DNA of 64,000 nt from Mesorhizobium sp. B2-4-3 (GCF_006442815.1 NZ_VFVL01000001.1:248001-312000); one strand, 5' to 3'. Shown: positions 10,019 through 21,948, numbered from the stretch's first letter. Notes: generated by a model not told the origin, from the letters alone. Made by a program: numbers and translations.

Positions 10019-10059
10019 AGTGGCATATGCCACTTTCGCCGAAGTAGGTATATGCCACT
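10019..10059. promoter_or_regulatory. MarR-type operators between the SDR and marR genes
   Basis: A perfect 16-bp palindrome, AGTGGCATATGCCACT, occupies 10019-10034. A second, half-conserved site keeps the right arm ATGCCACT (10052-10059) with its centre 25 bp downstream. They sit between divergent SDR and MarR genes, the usual place for a MarR repressor to control both promoters. Confidence 0.7.
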
Positions 10060-10132
10060 ATCTTGTCAACGGCGGCGGCGAAAACTATTTCTGCACCAGG
10101 CTGGCGCGGCTTTGCGCCGGCAAGGAGTGATC

Positions 10133-10597
10133 ATGACCGAAGCTCGCAAGCCGGGATTCAGCGACTGCAACAATGCGACGCTGCGCCGCGCCGCGCGCAG
10201 CCTCGGCCGCTTCTACGATGACGCGCTGGCGTCTTCGGGCCTGAAGGGCACGCAGTTCGGACTGCTCTTTCAGATCCATGTCAGCAACGAGCCTGCGATG
10301 AGCACCGTCGCCGACGCACTGATCATGGACCTGTCGGCGCTCGGCCACACGCTGAAGCCGCTGATCCGCGACGGCTATGTCGAGACCTTTCCCGACACGA
10401 ACGACCGCCGCATCAAGCGTTTGCGACTGACACCGCAAGGCCAGGCCAAGCTCGACGAGGCGCTCAAGCTCTGGAGCGTCGCCCAGCGCCAATTCGAGGG
10501 CAAGGTCGGCGCGGAGCAGGCGGCGAAGCTGCGCGCGGCGCTGGATGCCGTGGCTGACCTCGATCTCGAAATGCCTACGGCCGCTCCTTCGCCCTGA
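10133..10597 (+). CDS. MarR-family transcriptional regulator
   Basis: 154 residues. A winged helix-turn-helix occupies about 35-110, with the recognition region MSTVADALIMDLSALGHTLK and the wing DTNDRRIKRLRLT. The ATG at 10133 follows an AAGGAG ribosome binding site; an upstream in-frame ATG at 10052 falls inside an operator half-site and is unlikely. It probably represses itself and the divergent SDR until a small molecule ligand is bound. Confidence 0.88.
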   Translation: MTEARKPGFSDCNNATLRRAARSLGRFYDDALASSGLKGTQFGLLFQIHVSNEPAMSTVADALIMDLSALGHTLKPLIRDGYVETFPDTNDRRIKRLRLTPQGQAKLDEALKLWSVAQRQFEGKVGAEQAAKLRAALDAVADLDLEMPTAAPSP

Positions 10598-10632
10598 AGA
10601 AGCGGCCGCCGGTCAATTCTTTGGCTGTGAAG

Positions 10633-10678
10633 ACGTGCTGAGATTCAGGTCGGGCCGGGCTCACCTGAATATCGGCAC
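10633..10678. terminator. Hairpin downstream of marR and the MFS gene
   Basis: GTGC(T)GAGATTCAGGT and ACCTGAATATCGGCAC form a long imperfect stem with a GC-rich loop, between the convergent marR and MFS genes. It has no long T-run and may act bidirectionally. The right arm repeats the element at 400-456. Confidence 0.5.
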
Positions 10679-10681
10679 CTC

Positions 10682-11860
10682 TTATTCTGCCGGCATCGCC
10701 ACGGGGCGACCCAACATCCGGCCCGCAAGCACGACGCCCAGCCCGACGATCGGGAACACCGCCGCGATCAGGCCGAGGTCGGCCGGGACGCCGAAGCGCA
10801 GCACGGCGGCGCCGACCACGGCGCCCAGCGCGACGCCGAAGTAAAGCGCCGAGGCGTTGAGCGACAAAACAATTGGCGCGGCGTCGGGAGCGATCTTGAT
10901 GATACGGCTCGCCTGCGCCGGCGGAAAAGCCCAGCCGACGATGCCCCACGGCACCATCATGGCCATCAGCGCCGGTCCGGCGAGATGATGCGGCAGGAAG
11001 GTCGGGATCAGCGAGAAGGTGGCGAGCATCGCGGCGGAGAGCGCCAGCGACCAGACGACGGTTCGGGTGGCGCCGAATCGGTCGGAAGCCTGCCCGCCGG
11101 CGATGTTGCCGATGACGGCGCCGACGCCGAAGGCGAGCAGCATGCCCGGCAGCGCGATCGGCGAGAGCCCGCCGCCTTCTATGGCCAAGGGCGCGATGAA
11201 GGCAAAGACGGTGAAGGCTCCGATCAGCGCCAGCACCGTGGTCAGCAGGATCGGCATCACGCCGGGCCGCACTGCCGCCGCCAGCCTGCGCCCCAGCGGC
11301 AGCCTGGTGCCGACGATGCCGCGCGGCAACCGATACCAGAGGATCGCGCCGGCCAGGGCGCCGAGCCCGGCAATGGCGAAGAACGTGCCGCGCCAGCCGG
11401 CAATGGCCGCGACCAGCGCGCCGAGCGGCGCGCCGACAGCAACCGCCACCGTGGTGCCGCCGACGACGACGGCGATGGCGCGTGCCCGGTGATGGTCGTC
11501 GACCAGCGCCACGGCAGTCCCTTGCGCGGTCGCCGCGAACAGGCCGGACGACAGCGCCATGACGATGCGCGCGATCAAAAGCAGCTCGAAGGACGAACTG
11601 AGCGCGGCAACGATGTTGCCGATGACGAAGAACACCAGCGTCCACAGGATGACGCGGCGCCGGTCCCATTCGCCGGTCAGCGTCGCCAGCACCGGCGCCC
11701 CGATCGCATAGGCGAGCGCGAAGGCCGTGATCAGCGAGCCGGCGAGCGGCACGGATATGCCGGCGTCAGTGGCGATATCGGGAAGAAGGCTTGAGATGAC
11801 GAAGCCTTCGGTCGAGATCGCAAACGATCCGAGCGCAAGCCAGAAGATCCGCTTGTCCAT
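10682..11860 (-). CDS. MFS transporter, AraJ/YdhP-like
   Basis: A 392-residue twelve-helix MFS protein. The first helix segment (FWLALGSFAISTEGFVISSLLP), the motif TGEWDRRRVILWT between TM2 and TM3, and the TM5 region match the arabinose-efflux/YdhP branch of permeases. It probably exports small molecules or drugs. It is divergent from an ArsR-family regulator, and a perfect inverted repeat lies just upstream of its start. Confidence 0.85.
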   Translation of the reverse strand: MDKRIFWLALGSFAISTEGFVISSLLPDIATDAGISVPLAGSLITAFALAYAIGAPVLATLTGEWDRRRVILWTLVFFVIGNIVAALSSSFELLLIARIVMALSSGLFAATAQGTAVALVDDHHRARAIAVVVGGTTVAVAVGAPLGALVAAIAGWRGTFFAIAGLGALAGAILWYRLPRGIVGTRLPLGRRLAAAVRPGVMPILLTTVLALIGAFTVFAFIAPLAIEGGGLSPIALPGMLLAFGVGAVIGNIAGGQASDRFGATRTVVWSLALSAAMLATFSLIPTFLPHHLAGPALMAMMVPWGIVGWAFPPAQASRIIKIAPDAAPIVLSLNASALYFGVALGAVVGAAVLRFGVPADLGLIAAVFPIVGLGVVLAGRMLGRPVAMPAE

Positions 11861-11875
11861 GGGGAGTTGTCCTTA

Positions 11876-11893
11876 GTTCAAAAGTTATTGAAC
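11876..11893. promoter_or_regulatory. Candidate ArsR-type operator upstream of the MFS gene
   Basis: GTTCAA-N6-TTGAAC is a perfect 6-6-6 inverted repeat located 15 bases before the MFS start codon, in an otherwise AT-rich region shared with the divergent arsR-like gene. It is well placed to block MFS transcription or translation initiation. Confidence 0.55.
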
Positions 11894-12085
11894 AATTGGA
11901 CATAACAGGGCATGATGTCAACCGAGCCGGGACAAAATAGCTGAACCCTGCTGACAGCCCTGTGTCAGGACGGGCAGAGAATGAAGCAGCCGCGTCTATC
12001 GTAGAAACGAAAATGCAGAAGTAGCGCCTGCCGTAGAAAGAGGAGCCGCGTTGAAGTCCGTGCCGTTTGTGCTTAATTCTGGGCC

Positions 12086-12442
12086 ATGACCCTGCCCCAT
12101 CCAACCGCCGACCAGATCAGCCTGCCGATCGTCCTTGCCGTGCTCGGCGACCCGACCCGGCTTGCCATCGTGCGCTACCTGGCGAGCAAGGAAGGCGTGC
12201 CACTGAACTGCAGCAAGTTCCTCGACCTCGCCTCCAAGACCAATCTCAGCTACCACCTCGCCAAGCTGCGCGAGGCGGGCGTCACCCGCAGCGAGGCGGT
12301 CGGCACCAGCCGGTTGATCACATTGCGTCGTGACGATCTCGACAGGCGTTTCCCCGGCCTGCTCGACAGCGTGATTGCCGCGGCTGGCGGGGACAAGGAT
12401 TTGCCAGCGGTCGGCACCGCCGAAGTCGAGGTTTCGGCCTGA
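12086..12442 (+). CDS. ArsR-family helix-turn-helix regulator
   Basis: 118 residues with the SMTB/ArsR winged helix: LGDPTRLAIVRYLASKEG, then LASKTNLSYHLAKLREAGV. No ELCVCDL-type metal-binding cysteine pair is present (a single Cys near residue 46), so it may sense something other than arsenite. It is divergent from an MFS pump and is likely to repress it. Confidence 0.85.
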   Translation: MTLPHPTADQISLPIVLAVLGDPTRLAIVRYLASKEGVPLNCSKFLDLASKTNLSYHLAKLREAGVTRSEAVGTSRLITLRRDDLDRRFPGLLDSVIAAAGGDKDLPAVGTAEVEVSA

Positions 12443-12565
12443 ACGATCTGCGCGTGCCCTTGGCCTCACAATTCCGCGTAAATTCAGCATGACACCCCGC
12501 GGTCTTGCCGACTATAACCCATCGCCTGGCGGTCGGAGCTTTGGTCCTGGTCGCGACTCGGAAAA

Positions 12566-13372
12566 ATGCAGCCAAAGATGAAGCGCAAAACTACGCTCCG
12601 ACTGACGCTGAAGGCACTCTTCGTCGCTCCATTGCTGGCGGCGGCCCTGCCGGCCACGGCTCAGGATGCGCCGGGACCGATCGTTTCGATTATCGGCGGC
12701 CTCGCGCCCGACGATCTCCTCAATATCCGCGCCACTGCCTCGCCGAGTGGAAGGGTGGCGGCGCGGCTGCCCAACGGCACGGCCGTCAGGAATTTCGGCT
12801 GCAACGTCGTCGACGGCTATCCCTGGTGCAAGGTCGAGGATACGCAGGACGCGCATATCGTCGGATGGGCGCCCGCCCGCTATCTCAGCCCCAACAACCC
12901 TGCGCCGGTGCCCGAAGATGCCGCCGCGCCGGCGGCCGCGGCCATTGCGCCTCAACCCTCCGAAGAGCCGCAGCCTGATATAGCGGCGCGCCTGGGTGGC
13001 GGGGAGCCAGCCGAGCCGCCGTCTGCGGCCGAGATCGGCAGAACCGCCATGCAGGACGCGTATGGTCTCGCCTTCGCGGCCTCGGCAAGCGCCGGATCCG
13101 ACACCCCGGACGCCGGCGTCCCCTGCGCCCGCCATGTCGGCCAGCCGATGACCCGTTGCGAGATAGACGTCGCGCGCACTGGCGCCGACAGCACCGTGAC
13201 GGTGACCTGGCCGGATGGCGGCAGTCGCGTCATCACCTTCCATGGCGGCAAGCCGACCGGCTCGGACTCGCCGGACGAATTCCGCTTCACGCGCGAAGGC
13301 AGCCTCAACATGATCCGCATCGGCGTTTCCGAACGCTTCGAGATCACGGATCAGGTGGCAGGAGGGGAATAG
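12566..13372 (+). CDS. Secreted SH3-domain hypothetical protein
   Basis: 268 residues. A clear signal peptide (MKRKTTLRLTLKALF to about ALPATAQ) suggests periplasmic export. It is followed by a bacterial SH3 domain (about 45-110: LNIRATASPSGRVAARLPNG, GYPWCKVE), an Ala/Pro-rich linker, and a C-terminal domain with a Cys pair (PCARHVGQPMTRCEI). Function is unknown; SH3b proteins often bind cell-wall material. An ATG at 12578 is an equally plausible start. Confidence 0.7.
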   Translation: MQPKMKRKTTLRLTLKALFVAPLLAAALPATAQDAPGPIVSIIGGLAPDDLLNIRATASPSGRVAARLPNGTAVRNFGCNVVDGYPWCKVEDTQDAHIVGWAPARYLSPNNPAPVPEDAAAPAAAAIAPQPSEEPQPDIAARLGGGEPAEPPSAAEIGRTAMQDAYGLAFAASASAGSDTPDAGVPCARHVGQPMTRCEIDVARTGADSTVTVTWPDGGSRVITFHGGKPTGSDSPDEFRFTREGSLNMIRIGVSERFEITDQVAGGE

Positions 13373-13515
13373 GGGAGTAGGTTCGCATTTGGAGAACACA
13401 GTTAGGGAATGCTCCCCTACTCCCCTACTCCCTACTCCCCTCATTTTCGGGGTTACATCCACCAAAACTCTTCCCTATAAGGCCCTCCTAGCCTGATACC
13501 AGAATCGCAAGCACA

Positions 13516-13545
13516 ACCGGCCGGGTCCTCCCCCGCCCGGTTTTT
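13516..13545 (+). terminator. Terminator-like hairpin in the carB leader
   Basis: ACCGGCCGGG-TCCTCC-CCCGCCCGGT forms a 10-bp stem with a single mismatch, followed by a T-run (13541-13545). It lies only 35 bases before the carB start codon and downstream of a TATAAG box near 13475, so it could end readthrough from the SH3 gene or attenuate carB. Confidence 0.6.
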
Positions 13546-13579
13546 CGTGCAAGCTGCTCGCCGAACGGGACCCGTGGAC

Positions 13580-17083
<3,504 letters not shown>

Positions 17084-17122
17084 CGTGCGACGGATAGCAC
17101 CATCGAAACCACAGGCTAGACT

Positions 17123-18928
17123 CTACTTCTCCTCAATCTCGTCATCGACGCCCAAGCTTGAGAAGGCAGCTATCCTCTCGATTAGCTCTTTCATCTCGAC
17201 TGGAATCTCCTCCAGTCGCATCGCGTCTATGATAGAAGTTGGCGTCACGCTTATTTTGTATTCGTCCTGGAGCGCCTGATTTATGAAAGTCAGTGCCTCC
17301 TTTCCTGGGATTAGTCCCAATCTTAACTCCGCACTGTTCCAAGACTTGTCAAATTCATCCATGGCAGCTTCACTTACGGTTGCATCATTCAAACCGGGAG
17401 AATTTTGCTTTTCAAACCGACGCCGGTTAGCAAGATACTGGCCTGCCACATAGTTTTTCTTTTCTGAAGAGAATTTGTTAAGTACTGCCTCCGCGATAGG
17501 CATATACGCCTTCGCACTACCTCCTCGCCGTAGAACCTCGCTCACTTTGCTTGCAGCCGCCCTATCGATCGCAGTGGGAACGAGCAAAAAATTCTCGATC
17601 TCCTTCCTATGATGAAGCGCAACTAGTTGTGAAAATTTCTCGCAAGCCTGTTTGATAGCTGCGCATTCATCCTCGCTGCGATAGTCTCTATCGAAGACAA
17701 TCGCCGACGAAATCTTTCCCCCGAGCGTTAGCTCCATCCCAGCCTTAATGTTTTTCGCCCGCTCGGGGTTGAAGCCCTCCACCGGTATAACCGCAAAATT
17801 CCCACGATTGCCTACATCCGAAAACCCCAGCTTACCCGCGAATTTCCCAAGTATCTGAAAATCTTTACCTTCGACAAACAGCGCTCGTCGTGTTTTGGCC
17901 AACTGAGTGAGGATCGGATTTAAATTTGACCCCAATGACGAAAAGACATCACCCAATTGCGAAGGGTTCTTTACCCTCTGAGCCTGTCTTCTTTTTTTGT
18001 TTATAACTACGATGTCATCCGCCTCCGCTTCAGTTATTATCTCCGTAGAGTGAGTAGCTATGAGTACGTCAGGTCCAAGATTCCTAAGCAGAGTCAATAG
18101 CTGGCGCTGTAGCTCAGAATGAAGATAGATATCAGGTTCATCGATTAGGAAAATGGAATTGTCACTCGATTGAATAAGATGTGTCAACATTTGACACCAT
18201 ACCTGAAATCCAAACCCAGCCCAAAATATCTCTCTTGGAATTCGTGATTCCGGACAAAACATATACAATCTGGCGTCTTTGTGCGAATAATCAATTATGG
18301 GCTCTTCGATATCCATGCCAGGCCAGGTTCGGCAAAGCACCTCTCGAAACTCATCAAATTTCTCTGGATAGTGATGCCATATATTCCTGAAATTTCGAGC
18401 TGATCGATAGTTGAAAAGCGCCAAACGGGCGGCTTCTTTCCCATACAGGATTTCGTTGTGATCAACAGGTCCTAATATTGGAACAAATCCGATAGGACAA
18501 TTAAAATGCTTAATAAATTCCTTTGGCGAATGAGGGGTTTTTCCATTGTTATTGGTTACTATTAAATGGCAAGAGCCAGCCTCGGGAAAAAATAACAAAA
18601 GTTCGTTTCTATTTGACAAACTGAAGCGAATGGAAGCTGGTTGACTGTCATCATAGTTGTAAAATATGTTTTCCTCAGCAATCGATATCGCGCCGAGATC
18701 CACTATGTACCCGTAAACAGATCCCTGTGGGCCACTTACAACTTCTGGTTTTCTCGACGTCGCCTTTCGCAGAGCAGCCGCCAAAATCCGAAAGGCAGCC
18801 AATATCGTCGACTTCCCGGCGTTATTCGGGCCAACAAGGATGTTGAAATTTCGCAGATGGAGCGTAAATTTTTCAAAAGCTTTAAACCGATTAAAGTCCA
18901 CTCGAATAAAACGATGCAAATCAGTCAT
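17123..18928 (-). CDS. OLD-family ATPase with TOPRIM nuclease domain
   Basis: 601 residues. An ABC/SMC-like ATPase domain carries Walker A (GPNNAGKST, 33-41), Walker B (IFLIDEPD, about 259-266) and a switch His (ATHSTE, 291-296). A TOPRIM domain follows, with the glutamate in FVEGKDF (351-357) and the acidic FDRDYRSED cluster (412-420). This is the layout of class 1 OLD nucleases, which act in phage defence and DNA metabolism. It lies 43 bases downstream of a PD-(D/E)XK gene on the same strand. Base composition is visibly more AT-rich than the flanks, which suggests transfer. No UvrD-like partner is present, so it is not a standard Gabija pair. Confidence 0.85.
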   Translation of the reverse strand: MTDLHRFIRVDFNRFKAFEKFTLHLRNFNILVGPNNAGKSTILAAFRILAAALRKATSRKPEVVSGPQGSVYGYIVDLGAISIAEENIFYNYDDSQPASIRFSLSNRNELLLFFPEAGSCHLIVTNNNGKTPHSPKEFIKHFNCPIGFVPILGPVDHNEILYGKEAARLALFNYRSARNFRNIWHHYPEKFDEFREVLCRTWPGMDIEEPIIDYSHKDARLYMFCPESRIPREIFWAGFGFQVWCQMLTHLIQSSDNSIFLIDEPDIYLHSELQRQLLTLLRNLGPDVLIATHSTEIITEAEADDIVVINKKRRQAQRVKNPSQLGDVFSSLGSNLNPILTQLAKTRRALFVEGKDFQILGKFAGKLGFSDVGNRGNFAVIPVEGFNPERAKNIKAGMELTLGGKISSAIVFDRDYRSEDECAAIKQACEKFSQLVALHHRKEIENFLLVPTAIDRAAASKVSEVLRRGGSAKAYMPIAEAVLNKFSSEKKNYVAGQYLANRRRFEKQNSPGLNDATVSEAAMDEFDKSWNSAELRLGLIPGKEALTFINQALQDEYKISVTPTSIIDAMRLEEIPVEMKELIERIAAFSSLGVDDEIEEK

Positions 18929-18971
18929 AACGTATCCAGAAATTCATGCGTTTAGAGATTGATCAAAGACG

Positions 18972-19760
18972 TTAGCTCATCGCCTCGGGTACGACCGACT
19001 TTTCGGCCTTGAGTTTAGCCCTCTCCAATTTTCCTGCCGCCTTTCTAATCCTCACGGTTGCTTCCTTTGCCTTGTCTCCCTCAATCGTATCGCGCTTGAT
19101 CACCTCATTCTCGATCAACTGTGATAGGTTTTCATTCCCAACCCTAATATCGGGAAAGAGTCTGCGGATTTCTCGCCGCACAAGTGAAATCACCGGTTCG
19201 GACCGCATGAGCGCAGAGACCGTGAATTTGTTGAAAAGCTGGGCTTGCTGGTGAAAGGCGTCCATCGCATCGATGGTGAGCCCTTCCTTGGCGAACAGGA
19301 ACAGGCACTGCAGATGGTCTTCATTTTTTGGATTCACGTCGGCTAAAACGATACGGCAAACTTCTTCGTGGCTGATTTGGTTCGCCACATAAATCCGCAC
19401 CAGCCGCCACTCGACCGCATTCGTCAGGATTACCCAATGGATACCCTGATGAGCACCATAGTCGATGACCTGACGCAAATGATTGTCAGCGAGTTCCGCA
19501 CCCGCTGATTTCACCTCGACAAGCAATCGAAGTTTGCCGCCTATTTTAATCGCCAGATCGACGTAAGTGGCTTTAATCTGATGCTCTGACGTAAGCTCCT
19601 GGTATTTCTCGTAACCGAACACCTCTGCGAGAATGTCTTTCACCAGCGTAACGGTGTCAGCTTCGGCCACATCCGATTTTTGCTGTGTTACGGCGATGCG
19701 TTGGTATTTCTTGATATTCGACGCAATCCGGTCGACGAACTTCTTAGGTAGCTTATTCAT
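18972..19760 (-). CDS. HsdR_N-like PD-(D/E)XK nuclease-domain protein
   Basis: 262 residues. The N-terminal half matches the type I restriction R-subunit N-terminal nuclease fold: an acidic residue in YVDLAI (Asp68), EVK at 82-84 in LLVEVKSAG, and a QVIDYGAHQG segment (Gln97), then WVILTNAVEWRLV. The C-terminal half (about 140-262) is mostly helical and charged with no recognised motif. No helicase, methylase or specificity subunit is adjacent, so this is not a type I system. It is the first gene of a two-gene unit with the OLD protein, and a joint role in defence is inferred. Confidence 0.75.
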   Translation of the reverse strand: MNKLPKKFVDRIASNIKKYQRIAVTQQKSDVAEADTVTLVKDILAEVFGYEKYQELTSEHQIKATYVDLAIKIGGKLRLLVEVKSAGAELADNHLRQVIDYGAHQGIHWVILTNAVEWRLVRIYVANQISHEEVCRIVLADVNPKNEDHLQCLFLFAKEGLTIDAMDAFHQQAQLFNKFTVSALMRSEPVISLVRREIRRLFPDIRVGNENLSQLIENEVIKRDTIEGDKAKEATVRIRKAAGKLERAKLKAEKSVVPEAMS

Positions 19761-19862
19761 GACTCGCCCTCCCTATCCCCACCGGGATTTGAGGACGACT
19801 TTACTTTAAAGACAAGCAGAAATTACGCCGGCTTGAAAAATGTGCCCGGTGGCTATCGCAAA

Positions 19863-20190
19863 TCACGCACCGCCACACACTAACTCCATCGGCCATGACG
19901 CCACCGGCACGAAGCTGCGTGCCGGCGGGTTGGTCGCAAAATACTTCGCATAGACCCGGTTGATGGCGTTGTAGAAGCCGGGGCGTAGATGCGCACCATC
20001 ACCACCTTGTCCAGCGAAGTGCCGGCCGCTTCCAGGCAGTGTTTCAGCGCCTTCAGCGACGCATCGGTCTGGGTCTCGATGTCGCCGCGCACCATCTCGC
20101 CTGTCACCATGTCGACCGGCGGCGTCGCCGAGATGAACACGAAGCCGTTGGCGCACATGGAGAAGCTGCGCTTGTCTCACCCTGCCCCGG
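19863..20190 (-). pseudogene. RidA-family (YjgF/YER057c) gene remnant
   Basis: One frame gives a RidA-like core (KRSFSMCANGFVFISATPPV to KVVMVRIYA, about 20167-19985). The homologous reading then continues in another frame (GFYNAINRVYAKYFATNPPA to VASWPME, about 19985-19880), so a frameshifting deletion has occurred near 19985. The C-terminal strand expected after WPME is missing, replaced by a few codons at the edge of the AT-rich island. In-frame stops precede the start region. Intact RidA proteins hydrolyse reactive enamine/imine intermediates; this copy should be inactive. Confidence 0.7.
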
Positions 20191-20243
20191 ATAAGCCGAC
20201 CGATCCTTGCGCAAAAAATGCGCAACGTAGCGTTCCTTCGCCT

Positions 20244-20475
20244 CCTCTCTGTCCTGCCGGACATCTCCCCCTCAAGGGGGGAGATTAGCCGTCACGCCGG
20301 CTTTCGCCAATCTCCAACGTTGCAGGAAAGGCGAGGCGCCGAAGCTGCCAATCTCCCCCTTGAGGGGGTTGAGAAGCGGTCCGCGCAGCGGGCGGAAAGC
20401 CAATTGCTTGGCTTTCCGAGCGACGAAAGCCCTGAGCGACAGCGAAGGGCCGGACAGTCCGGCAGGGCAGAGAGG
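20244..20475. repeat. 232-bp element bounded by 19-bp inverted repeats
   Basis: CCTCTCTGTCCTGCCGGAC (20244-20262) and GTCCGGCAGGGCAGAGAGG (20457-20475) are inverted copies with one mismatch. Inner stems include ATCTCCCCCTCAAGGGGGGAGAT-like arms near 20263 and 20351. There is no transposase, so it is a non-autonomous or structural repeat. It fills most of the space between the ridA remnant and the DUF4142 gene, with no gene credible inside. Confidence 0.7.
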
Positions 20476-20517
20476 GGGGCCGTAGAGCGCGTCGCTGGCC
20501 GATTAGCTCCTGCTCCC

Positions 20518-21078
20518 TCACTGATGCGCCACCGCCAGGTCCTTCACGTGCTTTTCGTGCATCTTCAGCACCGGCAGCGTCTTCTTGGCGAATTCCTTCA
20601 TCGCCGGGTCGTCGCCGGAATTGGCATAGGTGGAAAACAGCGCCACCGCGTCCTTATGCGCGTCGGCCTGCATCTTGATGTATTTGGCGTCGAATTCCTT
20701 GCCGGTGGCAGCCTTCAAGTCGTCGAGCAGTTGCTGTTCCTTCGGCTGCAGCGCTGGGCCGGCGGGCTTGATCGATGCCGTGGTCTGGCCCTGGCTCAAC
20801 GCGGTCTTGAAATCCTCGGCAGCCTTGCCGTGATCCTTGATCATCTGCGCGGCGAAAGCCTTGACGTCGGCCGACGCCGACTTCTCTTGCGCCAGCTTGC
20901 TCGACTCGATCTCGAATTCATTGGCGTTGGGCACGGTCGTGACGAAGGTCTGGGTGTCGACCTTGTTGTCGGTCACCATCGGTCCGACGGCATCCGTGTT
21001 GGTGTCGTCCGACTGGGCGAACGCGGCGGGCGCGCCGGCAAGAAGCGCGACGGCGACCAGGGGCAGCAGCGTTTTCAT
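20518..21078 (-). CDS. DUF4142 domain protein, exported
   Basis: 186 residues. A signal peptide (MKTLLPLVAVALLAGAPAAFA) is followed by a helical DUF4142 domain (FVTTVPNANEFEIESSKLAQ, AFAAQMIKDHGKAAEDF, DAHKDAVALFSTYA) related to the ferritin-like four-helix fold. Function is unknown; members are periplasmic and often stress-associated. The ATG at 21078 follows a GGAG ribosome binding site and gives a clean signal peptide; the longer reading from 21126 does not. Confidence 0.82.
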   Translation of the reverse strand: MKTLLPLVAVALLAGAPAAFAQSDDTNTDAVGPMVTDNKVDTQTFVTTVPNANEFEIESSKLAQEKSASADVKAFAAQMIKDHGKAAEDFKTALSQGQTTASIKPAGPALQPKEQQLLDDLKAATGKEFDAKYIKMQADAHKDAVALFSTYANSGDDPAMKEFAKKTLPVLKMHEKHVKDLAVAHQ

Positions 21079-21192
21079 CTCGATCTCCGATCCGAAACAG
21101 CCCCTCCGCCTTCCCCAACGCGGCACCGGCCCCAGGGTTGCCTAAGAGGTTGCCTCGAAAAGAAGCGCGCGGGCCGGGCGCCCGCATCGTCA

Positions 21193-21948
21193 TCAGTGGC
21201 AGTGCGCGCCGGGGGCGTGCCCGGCATATTGCAGCTGCTCGTGCCAGTCCGGCCGGCCTTCGGGCGTGAAATCCATCAGGTTCCACAGGATCTCGCAGGT
21301 GCCGATAGCGCGCGGGTCCTGTCCCGGCTCTGTCGGCGCGAAACCGAGCTCCGACGACCAGAAATGCCGGATGCCGTCACCATCGCGGTGGAACACCGAA
21401 AGCAGCGGTATCTGCGCGCCCTCGGCCGTTTCGGAGTTGTAGTCGCGCTTGAAAGCGTTGCCGGCCGACGATACGAGCCGCATGTTTTTCCAGCCGCGGT
21501 CGCGGCCGAGCGCTACCAGATTGTCGAGCGCGGTCTTGGCGACCACGGCGAAGTTGAACCCCGCCGCTTCGAGATGGCCGATCGCACCATCGAGCTGGTC
21601 GAGCAGCGCCGTGCAGGACGGACATGGCTGGTCCTGCCGGGCAAGCTTCGCGGTCTCGCCGCCTTTCGCCACCTCGCGCGTCTCCTGTGGGTGACGCGGG
21701 AACATCATCTGGTAGAGGATGAGCGAATCCTTGCCCGGCGCGAACAGGTCCGGCAGCCGCACCTTCGCCGGCTTGCCTTCGCCGTCCAGGGCGTCGAACA
21801 CATAGTCCTGCGACACCAAGCCGCCGGGCGGCAAAGCGCGCCTTGCCTCCGCCACCGCTTCCATGGCGCGGCGCAGCTCGATTTCCTTGCGCAGCAATTT
21901 TTCACGCGCGGTGCGATATTTGGCGGATTCATTGGGAAAGGTGATCAT
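21193..21948 (-). CDS. DUF899 (thioredoxin-like) family protein
   Basis: 251 residues of the DUF899 family, thought to adopt a thioredoxin-like fold. Visible segments include LVSQDYVFDALDGEG, LILYQMMFPR, a CPSC pair in the expected redox position (QPCPSCTALLDQLDG) and a C-terminal HCH. Reaction and partner are unknown. It follows the ABC-transporter permeases on the same strand after 117 bases but is not obviously related to them. Confidence 0.82.
   Translation of the reverse strand: MITFPNESAKYRTAREKLLRKEIELRRAMEAVAEARRALPPGGLVSQDYVFDALDGEGKPAKVRLPDLFAPGKDSLILYQMMFPRHPQETREVAKGGETAKLARQDQPCPSCTALLDQLDGAIGHLEAAGFNFAVVAKTALDNLVALGRDRGWKNMRLVSSAGNAFKRDYNSETAEGAQIPLLSVFHRDGDGIRHFWSSELGFAPTEPGQDPRAIGTCEILWNLMDFTPEGRPDWHEQLQYAGHAPGAHCH

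Noticed and set aside
17123..19760. Gabija or type I restriction-modification system
   Set aside because: There is no UvrD-like helicase (GajB) and no methylase, specificity or helicase subunit, so neither system is complete.
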